Assembly: GCF_014200455.1 (NCBI RefSeq)
Contig: NZ_JACHBW010000008.1
Span: 62,001-126,000, forward strand
DNA length: 64,000 nucleotides
Direction of reading: 5' to 3'
Source: Paraburkholderia bannensis
Lineage (GTDB): Bacteria; Pseudomonadota; Gammaproteobacteria; Burkholderiales; Burkholderiaceae
The notes under the pieces are model-generated. The model was not told the DNA's origin and made no database searches. It worked only from the letters and a program-made list of their open reading frames with translations. Positions 16,234-24,626 of this stretch are shown in pieces (the stretch's first letter is position 1; the number at the start of each line of letters is the position of its first letter). The translations under genes were made by a program, and so were the position numbers.

Positions 16234-17478
16234 TCAAACCGTGCGCTTGTTTGCGTCCATCAGCGCCAGGTGGCGCAGCAGCTTGCTGACCATCTCCGCC
16301 ACAATCAGCGATAGCACCACGAAAAAGATCGCCAGCGGCGTCAGCGACTGGATCGACACGAAGCCCGCAAGCCCCATCATCGCCGATGACACCAGCAACA
16401 GCGCGCAGCCAAGAATGGCGCTGGTCAGCCCGGCGATGTGTGGGAACAGCGAATTGCCCTTGGCCATCAGCGTCGGATACATCGCCCCGGCGCAGAAGCC
16501 CATCACCAGCACGGGCGTCGCCAGCGTCCAGACCCGCAGGCCCACCGTCAGCGCGAGCACCAGCATCGTGAGCGACGCCGCTGCCATCACCCGCGTGCCG
16601 ATACGCAGACGTTGCTCAGGCGTCGGCAGACGCGGGCCGTGCAGACGATTCGACAGTCCGCCGAGGAAGTACATCATGCCGATGCCGAGCGCGAGATAGC
16701 CGAAAAAAGTCGGCGGCTTGTGCAAGGTGCTCTGCACCATGAACGGCCCGACGATATTGAATACCAGCAGGATGCTGTAGCACAGCCCCTGCGCCAAAAA
16801 GCAGCTTTGAAACACGGGGCTGGACAGCACTTTGCCCGCATTGCGCATGAGCGTGCGCGGTTCCAGATGAACGGGCTGCCGCAAGGTCTCGCGATAGCGC
16901 CACAGCACCGTCCACATCACGAGCGAACAGACCAGCAGGAACACGAGGCACGCCTGCCAGCCGAACCACGTTTGCAGATGCGCGCCAATCACCGGCGCGA
17001 CGATCGGCGCCAGTCCCCAGGCGATCGACATATAGGTGAACGCGTGCAGCAGCGCCTGTCCCGAGAAGGAATCCGTGATGATGGCCTTGGCGAGCAGATT
17101 GGTGGTGGCAATACCGAAGCCCTGCAGGCAGCGGGCCGCAAGGAACAGGCCGATATTGGGCGCGGCCAGCGACAACACACAGCCGATCGTGTAGATCACA
17201 AGGCCGCCTGCGAGCACGCGCTTGCGCCCGTAAGCGTCGGCGATCGGCCCAAAGATCAGTTGCCCCAGCGCGTAGGCCGCCATGTAACCGGAAACGCTCG
17301 ACTGGATCGCCTGCGACGAGGTGGAGAAGTAATGCGCCATCGCGGGCAGCGCGGGCACATAGACGTCGATCGCGAACTGACCGGCCGAGGCGAACAGGCA
17401 GATCAGAAACAACAGAAAACGAGGTGTATTCGATGCAGGGGTCACAGCGATGGTGCGGTCTACGCAATCGTGGCTCAT
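16234..17478 (-). CDS. Bcr/CflA-family multidrug MFS transporter
   Basis: A 414-residue inner-membrane transporter with about 12 predicted helices. FAIDVYVPALPAMAHYF lies in helix 1, as in the Bcr/CflA drug:H+ antiporter family. The MFS loop 2-3 motif is GPIADAYGRKRVL. Exporters of this family act on bicyclomycin, chloramphenicol or sulfonamides; no substrate can be assigned here. The gene lies between the topoisomerase gene and the LysR regulator on the same strand, 151 bp after the LysR stop. It may be unrelated to the catabolic operon, which has its own MFS gene. Confidence 0.85.
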   Translation of the reverse strand: MSHDCVDRTIAVTPASNTPRFLLFLICLFASAGQFAIDVYVPALPAMAHYFSTSSQAIQSSVSGYMAAYALGQLIFGPIADAYGRKRVLAGGLVIYTIGCVLSLAAPNIGLFLAARCLQGFGIATTNLLAKAIITDSFSGQALLHAFTYMSIAWGLAPIVAPVIGAHLQTWFGWQACLVFLLVCSLVMWTVLWRYRETLRQPVHLEPRTLMRNAGKVLSSPVFQSCFLAQGLCYSILLVFNIVGPFMVQSTLHKPPTFFGYLALGIGMMYFLGGLSNRLHGPRLPTPEQRLRIGTRVMAAASLTMLVLALTVGLRVWTLATPVLVMGFCAGAMYPTLMAKGNSLFPHIAGLTSAILGCALLLVSSAMMGLAGFVSIQSLTPLAIFFVVLSLIVAEMVSKLLRHLALMDANKRTV

Positions 17479-17629
17479 GAGTCCGTCAAGGTTGCAAATT
17501 CGGGGCTCATACTAGCATCGCTCTGGCCGCCCCTGCTGGACTCCGTCGCCGGGGCCACGGCGCCCGAGCTTATAGCTGGGAATCCAGCAGTGCTACGGGG
17601 ACAGCCTGCGACGAAAACGCTACGCCGCC

Positions 17630-18553
17630 TCAAACCCGCAGCGTAGCCTGATCCATCTGCGCAACCGCTTCAAGTAATTGCGTGCGCAACCATGCAAGAC
17701 CGGCATCGGCCGTGCGATGCTTGTGCCACTGTATCGTTTGATGCATGACGGGCATATGCAGCGGCACGTCGCGCATCACGATCGGTTCATGACGCCGCGC
17801 CTGCATGGCCAGCCGCCGATGCACCGTCGCAATGCGCTGCGTGCCCACCACCAGCTGCGTCGAAGCGGCAAAACTATACGTCGTTACCTCCACGCGGCGC
17901 GACACGCCCAGGCGCTGCACGAACCAGTCCTCAAGCGCCGGCTGCCCCATCCCCGGCAGGACCACGACATGGCCCGCGCCCAGGTACGCCTCACGCGTAA
18001 GCGGCGCCTCCGCCAGCGGCGACTCATTCCATAGCACGCAGCAAAACTGTTCTTCGAGCAAGGTCTGCGCGGGATGTTCAGTCGAGCAGTACTCGTGCGG
18101 AATGATCAACAGATCGGCGTCGGCGCGTTCGAGCGCGCGCTCGGGATGCGCCACCTGCGGACGCAGATGAATGCGGATGTTCGGCGCGAGCGCGTAGACG
18201 CGCGCGAGCACGTGCGGCATCAAGGTCGTCATGGTGTAGTCGGAGACCAGCAGCCGGAACTCGCGCGTCGACCCGGCAGGCACGAAGGCCGGTTGTGTCG
18301 AGATCGTCGCCTCCACCCGCACCAGCACGTCGCGCACCGCATCGGTGAGCGATTCCGCGCGCGGCGTCGGCTCCATCTTGCGGCCCACCTGCACCAGCAA
18401 TTCATCGTCGAAATATTCGCGCAGACGCGCCAGCGCATTGCTCATGGCCGACTGGCTCAGATGCACGCGCTCCGCCGCGCGGCTGATGCTGCGCTCGCTG
18501 AGCAGCGCGTCCAGCGCCACGAGCAGGTTGAGATCCAGCTTGTTGAAACGCAT
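17630..18553 (-). CDS. LysR-family regulator, divergent from catabolic operon
   Basis: A 307-residue LysR-type transcription regulator of the NodD/NahR-like branch. The N-terminal winged helix is at about 1-65 (LDLNLLVALDALLSERSISR, then AAERVHLSQSAMSNALARLR). The C-terminal co-inducer domain starts near residue 90 (FRLLVSDYTMTTLMPHVL). The ATG at 18553 is preceded by GGAGACGGAACGC; a longer in-frame version to 18604 lacks a ribosome-binding site. It is transcribed away from the outer-membrane channel gene at 18738 across a 184-bp region with two palindromes, the usual layout of a LysR activator and its target operon. The inducer is presumably a pathway intermediate. Confidence 0.88.
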   Translation of the reverse strand: MRFNKLDLNLLVALDALLSERSISRAAERVHLSQSAMSNALARLREYFDDELLVQVGRKMEPTPRAESLTDAVRDVLVRVEATISTQPAFVPAGSTREFRLLVSDYTMTTLMPHVLARVYALAPNIRIHLRPQVAHPERALERADADLLIIPHEYCSTEHPAQTLLEEQFCCVLWNESPLAEAPLTREAYLGAGHVVVLPGMGQPALEDWFVQRLGVSRRVEVTTYSFAASTQLVVGTQRIATVHRRLAMQARRHEPIVMRDVPLHMPVMHQTIQWHKHRTADAGLAWLRTQLLEAVAQMDQATLRV

Positions 18554-18612
18554 GCGTTCCGTCTCCGATCTTTTCTTTTTACGGATCCATTCCCCAGGGT
18601 TCACCCTTGGTA

Positions 18613-18649
18613 TTCAGCAAATCGATTTGCCGAATGGATCGAATCCATT
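18613..18649. promoter_or_regulatory. Double palindrome, likely LysR operator
   Basis: ATTC-a-GCAAATCGATTTGC-c-GAAT (18613-18636) is a 24-bp dyad with one mismatched pair. It is followed by the overlapping perfect dyad ATGGAT-CGA-ATCCAT (18635-18649). Both sit midway between the LysR start (18553) and the channel gene start (18738). This two-site layout resembles the recognition and activation sites of LysR promoters. Confidence 0.65.
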
Positions 18650-18737
18650 TTTCACATAGTTCGCCGCATCTTAACCTAGCCGCACCGACAACAAAAACAC
18701 CACAAGAAACGGTTCACAGAATCGTTCAGGAGACACC

Positions 18738-19649
18738 ATGCAGGGCAATTTCAGGCACATCGGCAATGCGTGCGTAATGGCTACGCTTGCTTCACTCATC
18801 ACGATTTCGCAGCACGCACAGGCATTCGAAGGCGGCATCTCGCCCTATCCCGCGAGCGCCACCGGCGACAACATCGCGTCCATGCCGCCGTTCCCGGGCC
18901 TGTTCGCGTTGCAGCAGTTCAATTACAGCTTTTCGAACGGGCTCTACGGCAATGACGGCTCGAAACTGCCGGTGCCGTTCCATTCGTCGGTGGCGACGGA
19001 AGTGACGCGTCTGCTGGCCTCATATCCGTTCGAGTTCTACGGCGCGCGCTTCTATTCGCAGCTGGTGATTCCCGTGGTCTCGCTGCATACGACGGTGGCG
19101 GGACAGCATTCGTCGCAGAACGGACTGTCGAATATCACCGTCTCGCCGCTCATCATCGACTGGCGGCCCACCCGTGAACTCTCCTTCGCGGCCGGCCTCG
19201 ACCTCGCGCTTGAAACCGGCTCGTACAGCGCCACCAAGGCAAGCGTCGCGGTGGGTTATACGTCGCTGCAACCGGTGTTCGCGGCGCGCTACGACCAGCC
19301 CGGTGGCATCGATATCGGCATCTCGAACCGCTTGCTGCTCAACCAGCGCAACTCGACCACGAATTACAGCTCGGGCGATGCGTATCTGGGCGAATTCGAA
19401 GCGGGCTGGCATCTGGGCCACTGGAAGCTGGGCGTGGTGGGCTCCTACCTCAATCAGTACAGCAACGACACGCAGAACGGCGCGACCGTGGCCTCGGGCT
19501 ATCGCACGCGCAGCTTTGGCTTCGGTCCGTCGATCGTCTACGACGCGGGACCGGTCAAGGTCAATCTGAATTACCAGCAAGGTCTGTACGCCGCGAATAC
19601 GTCGAAGAGCAATAACGTCTGGCTCAACGTCGCGATCCCGCTGCTGTAA
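18738..19649 (+). CDS. Outer-membrane channel of the phenol meta-degradation (MetA) family
   Basis: A 303-residue secreted protein with a signal peptide (cleavage after QHAQA near residue 30) and alternating amphipathic strands ending in ..NVWLNVAIPLL, typical of a beta-barrel. It resembles the Phenol_MetA_deg family found in aromatic-degradation operons, where members are thought to admit hydrophobic substrates across the outer membrane. CAGGAGACACC precedes the ATG. It is the first gene of the putative catabolic operon, 57 bp before the hydrolase gene and divergent from LysR. Confidence 0.8.
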   Translation: MQGNFRHIGNACVMATLASLITISQHAQAFEGGISPYPASATGDNIASMPPFPGLFALQQFNYSFSNGLYGNDGSKLPVPFHSSVATEVTRLLASYPFEFYGARFYSQLVIPVVSLHTTVAGQHSSQNGLSNITVSPLIIDWRPTRELSFAAGLDLALETGSYSATKASVAVGYTSLQPVFAARYDQPGGIDIGISNRLLLNQRNSTTNYSSGDAYLGEFEAGWHLGHWKLGVVGSYLNQYSNDTQNGATVASGYRTRSFGFGPSIVYDAGPVKVNLNYQQGLYAANTSKSNNVWLNVAIPLL

Positions 19650-19706
19650 CGCGAGATCGGCGCTTTACAGCAGGCTTTAAATCGTCAGCAAGGAAAAGTC
19701 GAAAAC

Positions 19707-20867
19707 ATGTTCCGTTATTTCCCAACCAATTACGTCTGGAATCTCTCGATCGATCTCGCGATCGAAATGGGCGCGCGCATCGGCGAAATCGAGGCTATGT
19801 GCGCGCCGCTCCAGGAGGCCGCGAAGCAACCCGATGCCGAAGGCACGCGCGCCTTTCGCGAAGCGTGGGTCAAGATGGCCGACCAGCTCTGCGAACTGGC
19901 CGGGGAAGACGAAGCACGCGGCCGTCTGCTTTCCGCCGGCGAGAAATACAGGCGCGCCAGCATCTACCTGCTGACGAGCGAACGCATGCTCGCGCACGAT
20001 TCGCCTGGCCGCAAGGAACTGTACCGGCGCGAGCTTGACCTGTTCGCCAAGGGCATCGCGCTTGCCGGCGAGAACTGCGAGCGCGTCGAGATTCCCTATG
20101 GCGATGGTCATCTTTCGGGCCTGTATGTGCGCGCCAACCACGCGCCCGCGCGTGCCCCGCTGCTGGTGCAGGTCAACGGGCTCGACTCCACCAAGGAGAT
20201 GAAGTACCTCGTTGGCCTGCCCGCCTGGCTTGCGCAGCGCGGCGTGTCTTCGCTGATCGTCGATCAGCCGGGCACCGGCGAAGCGCTGCGCCTGCACGGT
20301 CTCACCGCCGTCCACGATAGCGAGCGCTGGGCGAGCCGCATCGTCGACTGGCTCGAAACGCGCGATGACGTGGATGCAAAGCGCATCGGCATGGAGGGCG
20401 TGTCGCTGGGCGGCTACTACTGCCCGCGCGCCGTGGCCTTCGAGCCGCGTTTTGCCTGCGGCGTGGTGTGGGGCGCGAATCACGACTGGCGCGACGTGCA
20501 GAAAAAGCGCCTGCAACGCGAAGGCGATTTCCCGGTGCCGCATTACTGGAAACATGTGTGCTGGGTCTGGGGCGCGAAGGATATCGACGACTTCATGCGC
20601 ATCGCGGAAAACGTTCATCTGGACGGCGTGCTCGATCGCATCCGCGTGCCCTTCCTCGTCACGCACGGCGAAAAGGACACGCAGATTCCGCTGGCCTGGG
20701 CGCATCGCACCTACGAGCAGCTCATCAACAGCCCGAAACGCGAACTGAAGATTTTCACGGATCGCGAAGGCGGCGCGCAGCACGCGAGCTTCGACAACTC
20801 GATCAATGCCGGCCATTACATCGCCGACTGGGTTGCCGAAGTGCTGGGCGGAAAGACCCGCCTTTAA
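19707..20867 (+). CDS. Alpha/beta hydrolase (2,6-dihydroxypseudooxynicotine hydrolase-like)
   Basis: A 386-residue alpha/beta hydrolase with a helical N-terminal region (1-125) and a hydrolase core. The nucleophile is Ser233 in GVSLGGYY, the acid is likely in HGEKDTQIP, and the histidine lies in GGAQHASFDN. The long N-terminal helical domain and overall length (~380) recall the C-C bond hydrolases of the DHPON hydrolase/FrsA-like group. In an operon with an extradiol dioxygenase, a C-C hydrolase acting on the ring-fission product is the natural reading. AAGGAAAAG lies ahead of the ATG. Esterase activity is the alternative. Confidence 0.75.
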   Translation: MFRYFPTNYVWNLSIDLAIEMGARIGEIEAMCAPLQEAAKQPDAEGTRAFREAWVKMADQLCELAGEDEARGRLLSAGEKYRRASIYLLTSERMLAHDSPGRKELYRRELDLFAKGIALAGENCERVEIPYGDGHLSGLYVRANHAPARAPLLVQVNGLDSTKEMKYLVGLPAWLAQRGVSSLIVDQPGTGEALRLHGLTAVHDSERWASRIVDWLETRDDVDAKRIGMEGVSLGGYYCPRAVAFEPRFACGVVWGANHDWRDVQKKRLQREGDFPVPHYWKHVCWVWGAKDIDDFMRIAENVHLDGVLDRIRVPFLVTHGEKDTQIPLAWAHRTYEQLINSPKRELKIFTDREGGAQHASFDNSINAGHYIADWVAEVLGGKTRL

Positions 20868-20905
20868 GACCATTTTTTATTGCAAGTTTTAAGGAAATCC
20901 AAGGC

Positions 20906-21895
20906 ATGAACATCATCGGCCCCGACTGTCTCGTGTTTGGCGTGGACGACGTCGCCGCGTGCAGCCAGTATCTCGTCGATTACGGCCTGCTGCCGGTCGC
21001 GCCCGACCAACCCGACCAACCCGACCAACCCGACCTACCCGACGCCGACGGCGCAAGCGCGGGCGGCCGCTTCGAGGCGCTCGACGGCACCGCCATCGAA
21101 ATCCGCCGCGCCGACGACGCGCGCCTGCCGCCCTCGCTCGGCACCGCCAGCCTGCTGCGCAAAACGGTCTACGGCGTCGCGGATACGGCGACGCTCGACC
21201 AGATCGCCGCGGAACTGCGCAAGGACCGCGAAGTCCGCACGCTCGCCGACGGCTCGCTGGAAAGCACCGACGACATGGGCTTCACGCTCGGCTTCCAGGT
21301 GAGCGTGCGCCGCCCGCTTGCGCTGCCCGCCGAAGCCATCAATGCACCCGGCGCGAGCCCCCAGCGAGCGCCCAATGTGGTCGCCGCGAACGATGCCGCC
21401 GTGCTCACGCCGCGCACGCTCTCGCACGTCGTCTACTTCGTGCCCGACGCCGCGCGCGCCGAAGCCTTCTATGTCGAGCGCCTGGGCTTTCGCTGCACGG
21501 ACCGCTTCACGGGCGTCGGCCCGTTTCTTCGCCCCGCCGGCACACTCGATCACCACACGCTGTTCATGATCGAAACGCCGCCGTTCATGAAGGGCTGCGA
21601 GCACTTCACCTTCCATATGGGCGGCCCGAGCGAAGTCGTGCAGGCCGGTACGCGCTTCGTCGAAAAGGGCTACCAGTCGTTCTGGGGCCCGGGGCGTCAC
21701 CGCTTTGGATCGAACTGGTTCTGGTACTTCAACAGCCCACTGGGCTGTCACGTCGAATACGACGCCGACATGGACCTGCACGACGACGCATGGCAGGCCC
21801 GCGCCGCGCCGATGGGCGCCGACGCCTCGCAACTCTTCCTGCTCCAGCATCGCGAAAAGTGGGCGCCGGGCGGCCCGCCGCCCGCGGCTCGATAA
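20906..21895 (+). CDS. Type I extradiol ring-cleavage dioxygenase (VOC superfamily)
   Basis: A 329-residue two-domain vicinal-oxygen-chelate protein. Metal ligands predicted by spacing against BphC are His174 (TLSHVVYFV), His233 (EHFTFHMG) and Glu284 (CHVEYDADMD). His216/217 (DHHTLF) matches the catalytic histidine pair of BphC. It should cleave a catechol-type ring next to its diol with Fe(II) and O2. The N-terminal domain lacks these ligands, as in the family. A 9-bp tandem repeat at 21002-21037 inserts D-Q-P repeats near residue 33. The start is ATG 20906, after AAGGAAATCCAAGGC. It is 38 bp from the hydrolase gene. Confidence 0.8.
   Translation: MNIIGPDCLVFGVDDVAACSQYLVDYGLLPVAPDQPDQPDQPDLPDADGASAGGRFEALDGTAIEIRRADDARLPPSLGTASLLRKTVYGVADTATLDQIAAELRKDREVRTLADGSLESTDDMGFTLGFQVSVRRPLALPAEAINAPGASPQRAPNVVAANDAAVLTPRTLSHVVYFVPDAARAEAFYVERLGFRCTDRFTGVGPFLRPAGTLDHHTLFMIETPPFMKGCEHFTFHMGGPSEVVQAGTRFVEKGYQSFWGPGRHRFGSNWFWYFNSPLGCHVEYDADMDLHDDAWQARAAPMGADASQLFLLQHREKWAPGGPPPAAR
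21002..21037. repeat. 9-bp tandem repeat inside the dioxygenase gene
   Basis: CCCGACCAA occurs three times, followed by CCCGACCTA, then a partial unit CCCGACG. It encodes a P-D-Q series in an N-terminal loop. The unit length keeps the frame, so copy number could vary without breaking the gene. Confidence 0.9.
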
Positions 21896-21911
21896 ACCAG
21901 TCAACCGGCCC

Positions 21912-22280
21912 GTGATCTACCTGACCGATCTCGACGCCCTGCCGCAGCCTTGTTCACGCGGCTTCGATCCGCACGGCGCTGGCCAGGCGACGCTCTTCGT
22001 CGTGCATCACGCGAGCGGCGTTCGGGCATGGCGCGACGCCTGCCCGCATTACGGCGATACGCCGATGGCCTGGCGCAAGGACGCCTGGCTCGATGCGGGC
22101 GGCGCGCACATCGTCTGTCACGCGCATGGCGCGTTGTTCGATATCGAGAGCGGCGTGTGCATCAAAGGCCCGTGCCTGGGCCAGCGTCTCACGCCGGTCC
22201 CGCTGCATATCGACGAAAACGGCCGCGTGTTCGTGCACGACAACACCCCACAACAGCAAGACCAGGAGACATCAACATGA
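21912..22280 (+). CDS. Rieske-type [2Fe-2S] ferredoxin
   Basis: A 122-residue soluble Rieske protein. The cluster ligands are C44-P-H46 and C69-H-A-H72, followed by the usual GALFDIESGVCIKGPCLGQ block. It would pass electrons to an oxygenase or hydroxylase. No Rieske oxygenase alpha subunit or ferredoxin reductase is present in the operon, so the partner may be the neighbouring FAD enzyme or a protein encoded elsewhere. The start is GTG at 21912, 16 bp after the dioxygenase stop. Its stop overlaps the next gene's start (ATGA), which implies translational coupling. No strong ribosome-binding site precedes the GTG. Confidence 0.8.
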   Translation: MIYLTDLDALPQPCSRGFDPHGAGQATLFVVHHASGVRAWRDACPHYGDTPMAWRKDAWLDAGGAHIVCHAHGALFDIESGVCIKGPCLGQRLTPVPLHIDENGRVFVHDNTPQQQDQETST

Positions 22281-23407
22281 ACCAGCCAGTGCACCGCGTG
22301 CTTATCGTGGGCGGCGGATTTTCCGGCATGACCACCGCCATCGAATGCGCCAAACGCGGCTTCGAAGTCGATCTCGTCGAAATCGATGCGAGCTGGCGCT
22401 CGTATGGCGCGGGCATCAGCATCGGCGGGCCGACCTTGCGCGCGCTGCGGACCGTGGGCGTGCTCGACGCCTTCCTCGAACGCGGCTTTGCGGGCGACGG
22501 CGTCAATCTGTTCGCACCGGACGGCACGCCGCTCGGCACCCTGCCGACGCCGCGCGTCGCCGGCGACGACGTGCCCGGCGGCGGCGCGATCATGCGCCCC
22601 GTGCTGGCCGACATCCTCGCGCAGGCCACCCGTGCGGCGGGCGTGAACGTCAAGCTGGGCTGCAGCTTCGAGGGGCTCGACGCGCAGGACGATCACGTCA
22701 ACGTCAAGCTCACCGATGGCAGCGAAGCGCGCTACGACCTCGTGGTGGGCGCGGACGGCCTCTACTCGAAAGTACGCGCCGCCCTCTTCGCAGACGCGCC
22801 CGAGCCGCGCTATACCGGCCAGGGCGTATGGCGCGCGGTGCTGCCGCGCCCGCAGGAGATCGTCTGCGCGTCAATGTGGCTCGGCCACAAGGTCAAGGCG
22901 GGCCTGAACCCGGTGTCTCGCGACGAGATGTACCTGTTCCTCACCGAGGACCGGCCCACGCGCGCCCATGTCGATGCCGCCGCCGCGCCCGGCATGCTGC
23001 GCGATCTGCTGGCAGGCTTCGGCGCGCCGGTCCTGCAGAGCGTGCGCGAGCAGATCGGCGCGCAGTCGAGCGTGATCTACCGGCCGCTCGAAAGCCTGCT
23101 GATGCAGCGCCCGTGGTCAGTTGGACGCGTCGTGCTGGTGGGCGACGCCGTGCACGCCACCACGCCGCATATGGCGTCGGGTGCGGGTATCGGCATCGAG
23201 GACGGCATCGTGCTCGCGGAGGAACTCGCGCGCCACGCCGCGCTAGCCGATGCGCTGGCCGCCTTCGAAGCGCGCCGCTTCGAGCGCTGTCGTATCGTGG
23301 TCGAGAATTCGGGACGACTGGGGGAAATCGAAATCGCCAATGGCGACCGCGCCGAACACGCACGCATCATGCACGAGACGCATCACTATCTCGCGCACGC
23401 GATCTGA
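22277..23407 (+). CDS. FAD-dependent aromatic hydroxylase (class A monooxygenase)
   Basis: A 376-residue flavoprotein of the salicylate/3-hydroxybenzoate hydroxylase group. The Rossmann motif VGGGFSGMTTA is at 10-20. The DG motif is in VVGADGLYSKVR, and the FAD-ribityl motif in VLVGDAVHATTPHMASGAG. It would hydroxylate an aromatic ring with NAD(P)H and O2, making the diol needed by the extradiol dioxygenase. It overlaps the Rieske gene by ATGA and is followed after 13 bp by the MFS gene. The substrate cannot be read from sequence. Confidence 0.85.
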   Translation: MNQPVHRVLIVGGGFSGMTTAIECAKRGFEVDLVEIDASWRSYGAGISIGGPTLRALRTVGVLDAFLERGFAGDGVNLFAPDGTPLGTLPTPRVAGDDVPGGGAIMRPVLADILAQATRAAGVNVKLGCSFEGLDAQDDHVNVKLTDGSEARYDLVVGADGLYSKVRAALFADAPEPRYTGQGVWRAVLPRPQEIVCASMWLGHKVKAGLNPVSRDEMYLFLTEDRPTRAHVDAAAAPGMLRDLLAGFGAPVLQSVREQIGAQSSVIYRPLESLLMQRPWSVGRVVLVGDAVHATTPHMASGAGIGIEDGIVLAEELARHAALADALAAFEARRFERCRIVVENSGRLGEIEIANGDRAEHARIMHETHHYLAHAI

Positions 23408-23420
23408 GCGGAGGCCGCCC

Positions 23421-24626
23421 ATGGACAATCCCGCTGCGTCCGTCTGGCTCGCTTCGGCGAACACGCCAGCCACTTACCGGCGCACCGCTTTCGCCGCGCT
23501 GATGATCGCGCATTGCGCGGGCATGGTCGATCTCGTGGCGCTGCCGGTCTGGGTCGCCACGCTGATCGGCGGCCTGCATCTCGACGCGCAGCACGCGGGC
23601 GCGCTGCCCACCTTGTTCCTTGCGGGCGTGGTGGCGAGCAGCGCGGTGTGCTCGCCGCTGCTGTTGCGGCTGTCGGCGAGCGTCCCCGCGCGCGCGGTCG
23701 TCACGACGGGCTTCGCGCTGGCCGCGCTCGCGTTCTACGCGGCCGGTGCGTCCAACACCTATGGTGCGATGGCCGTGCTGCATCTGCTCGCGGGTCTGGC
23801 CGTGGGCTGCAGCCTGAGCATCACGCATGGCACGATCGGGCGTAGTGCGAATCCGCATCGGCTGTTCGCGTTCGCGGGCCTGGCGCTCGGCGCGTTCTCG
23901 ATCGCGTTTCTCGGCGCGACGCCGCATGCGGTGGCCGCCTACGGCGCGCGCGCTTTCTTCACGATCGTCGCGGCGGTGATGGCCGTCGCCGCCCTGTGCA
24001 GCGCGCTCGCGTTTCCGTCGGTCGCATCGAGGATCGGGGTTCAGGCCACATCGGTGCCGAAGCCGCCGCTCGCCGCCCCCGTGTGGTTCGCGATTGCGGG
24101 CGTGATTGGCATGGCGCTCACCCAGGCGATGCTCGCGAGTTTCGTTGCGCGTATCGGCGTGGAACGGGGCTTCGGTCTGACGGCGGTGACCTCGGTGCTG
24201 ATCGCGCTCGGCCTTGTCAATCTGCTGCCCGCGCCACTCGCCGTCCTCACGCAGCGCCGTTTGAGTGCGCGCGCCGTGGTGCGCGTGGGACCGCTCGTGC
24301 AAGCCGCGCTGGCGCTCACGATCACCTTGGGCAGCGGCTTCGCCCCCTATGCCGCGGCCACCGCCGTATTCCCCGCCGTGATGATCTTCTGCCACACCTA
24401 CGCGTTCGGGCTGCTTTCCCGGCTGGACGCCAGCGGCCGCGCCGCCGCCGCCACGCCCGCGATGGTGATGGCGGGAGCCGCCGCCGGGCCGCTGCTCGGC
24501 GGGGCGCTCGTCAAACACTTCGGCTATGGCAGCCTGGGCTACGCGGCGCTCGTGGTGGGCGCGCTCGCCTGTGCTTGCTTCACACGCCTTCCCCGTTCAC
24601 TCGACACCTCTGGACACGCCTCATGA
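23421..24626 (+). CDS. MFS transporter of the catabolic operon
   Basis: A 401-residue inner-membrane transporter with about 12 hydrophobic helices and no extra domains. The position inside the operon suggests uptake of the pathway substrate, or export of an intermediate. It lacks the aromatic acid:H+ symporter signature I would expect for PcaK/MhpT types, so the cargo is open. GGAGGCCGCCC precedes the ATG at 23421, and the stop overlaps the next start (ATGA). Confidence 0.8.
   Translation: MDNPAASVWLASANTPATYRRTAFAALMIAHCAGMVDLVALPVWVATLIGGLHLDAQHAGALPTLFLAGVVASSAVCSPLLLRLSASVPARAVVTTGFALAALAFYAAGASNTYGAMAVLHLLAGLAVGCSLSITHGTIGRSANPHRLFAFAGLALGAFSIAFLGATPHAVAAYGARAFFTIVAAVMAVAALCSALAFPSVASRIGVQATSVPKPPLAAPVWFAIAGVIGMALTQAMLASFVARIGVERGFGLTAVTSVLIALGLVNLLPAPLAVLTQRRLSARAVVRVGPLVQAALALTITLGSGFAPYAAATAVFPAVMIFCHTYAFGLLSRLDASGRAAAATPAMVMAGAAAGPLLGGALVKHFGYGSLGYAALVVGALACACFTRLPRSLDTSGHAS

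Noticed and set aside
21002-21044. Could the 9-bp repeats be a CRISPR-like array?
   Set aside because: Units are contiguous with no spacers and in frame inside a gene.
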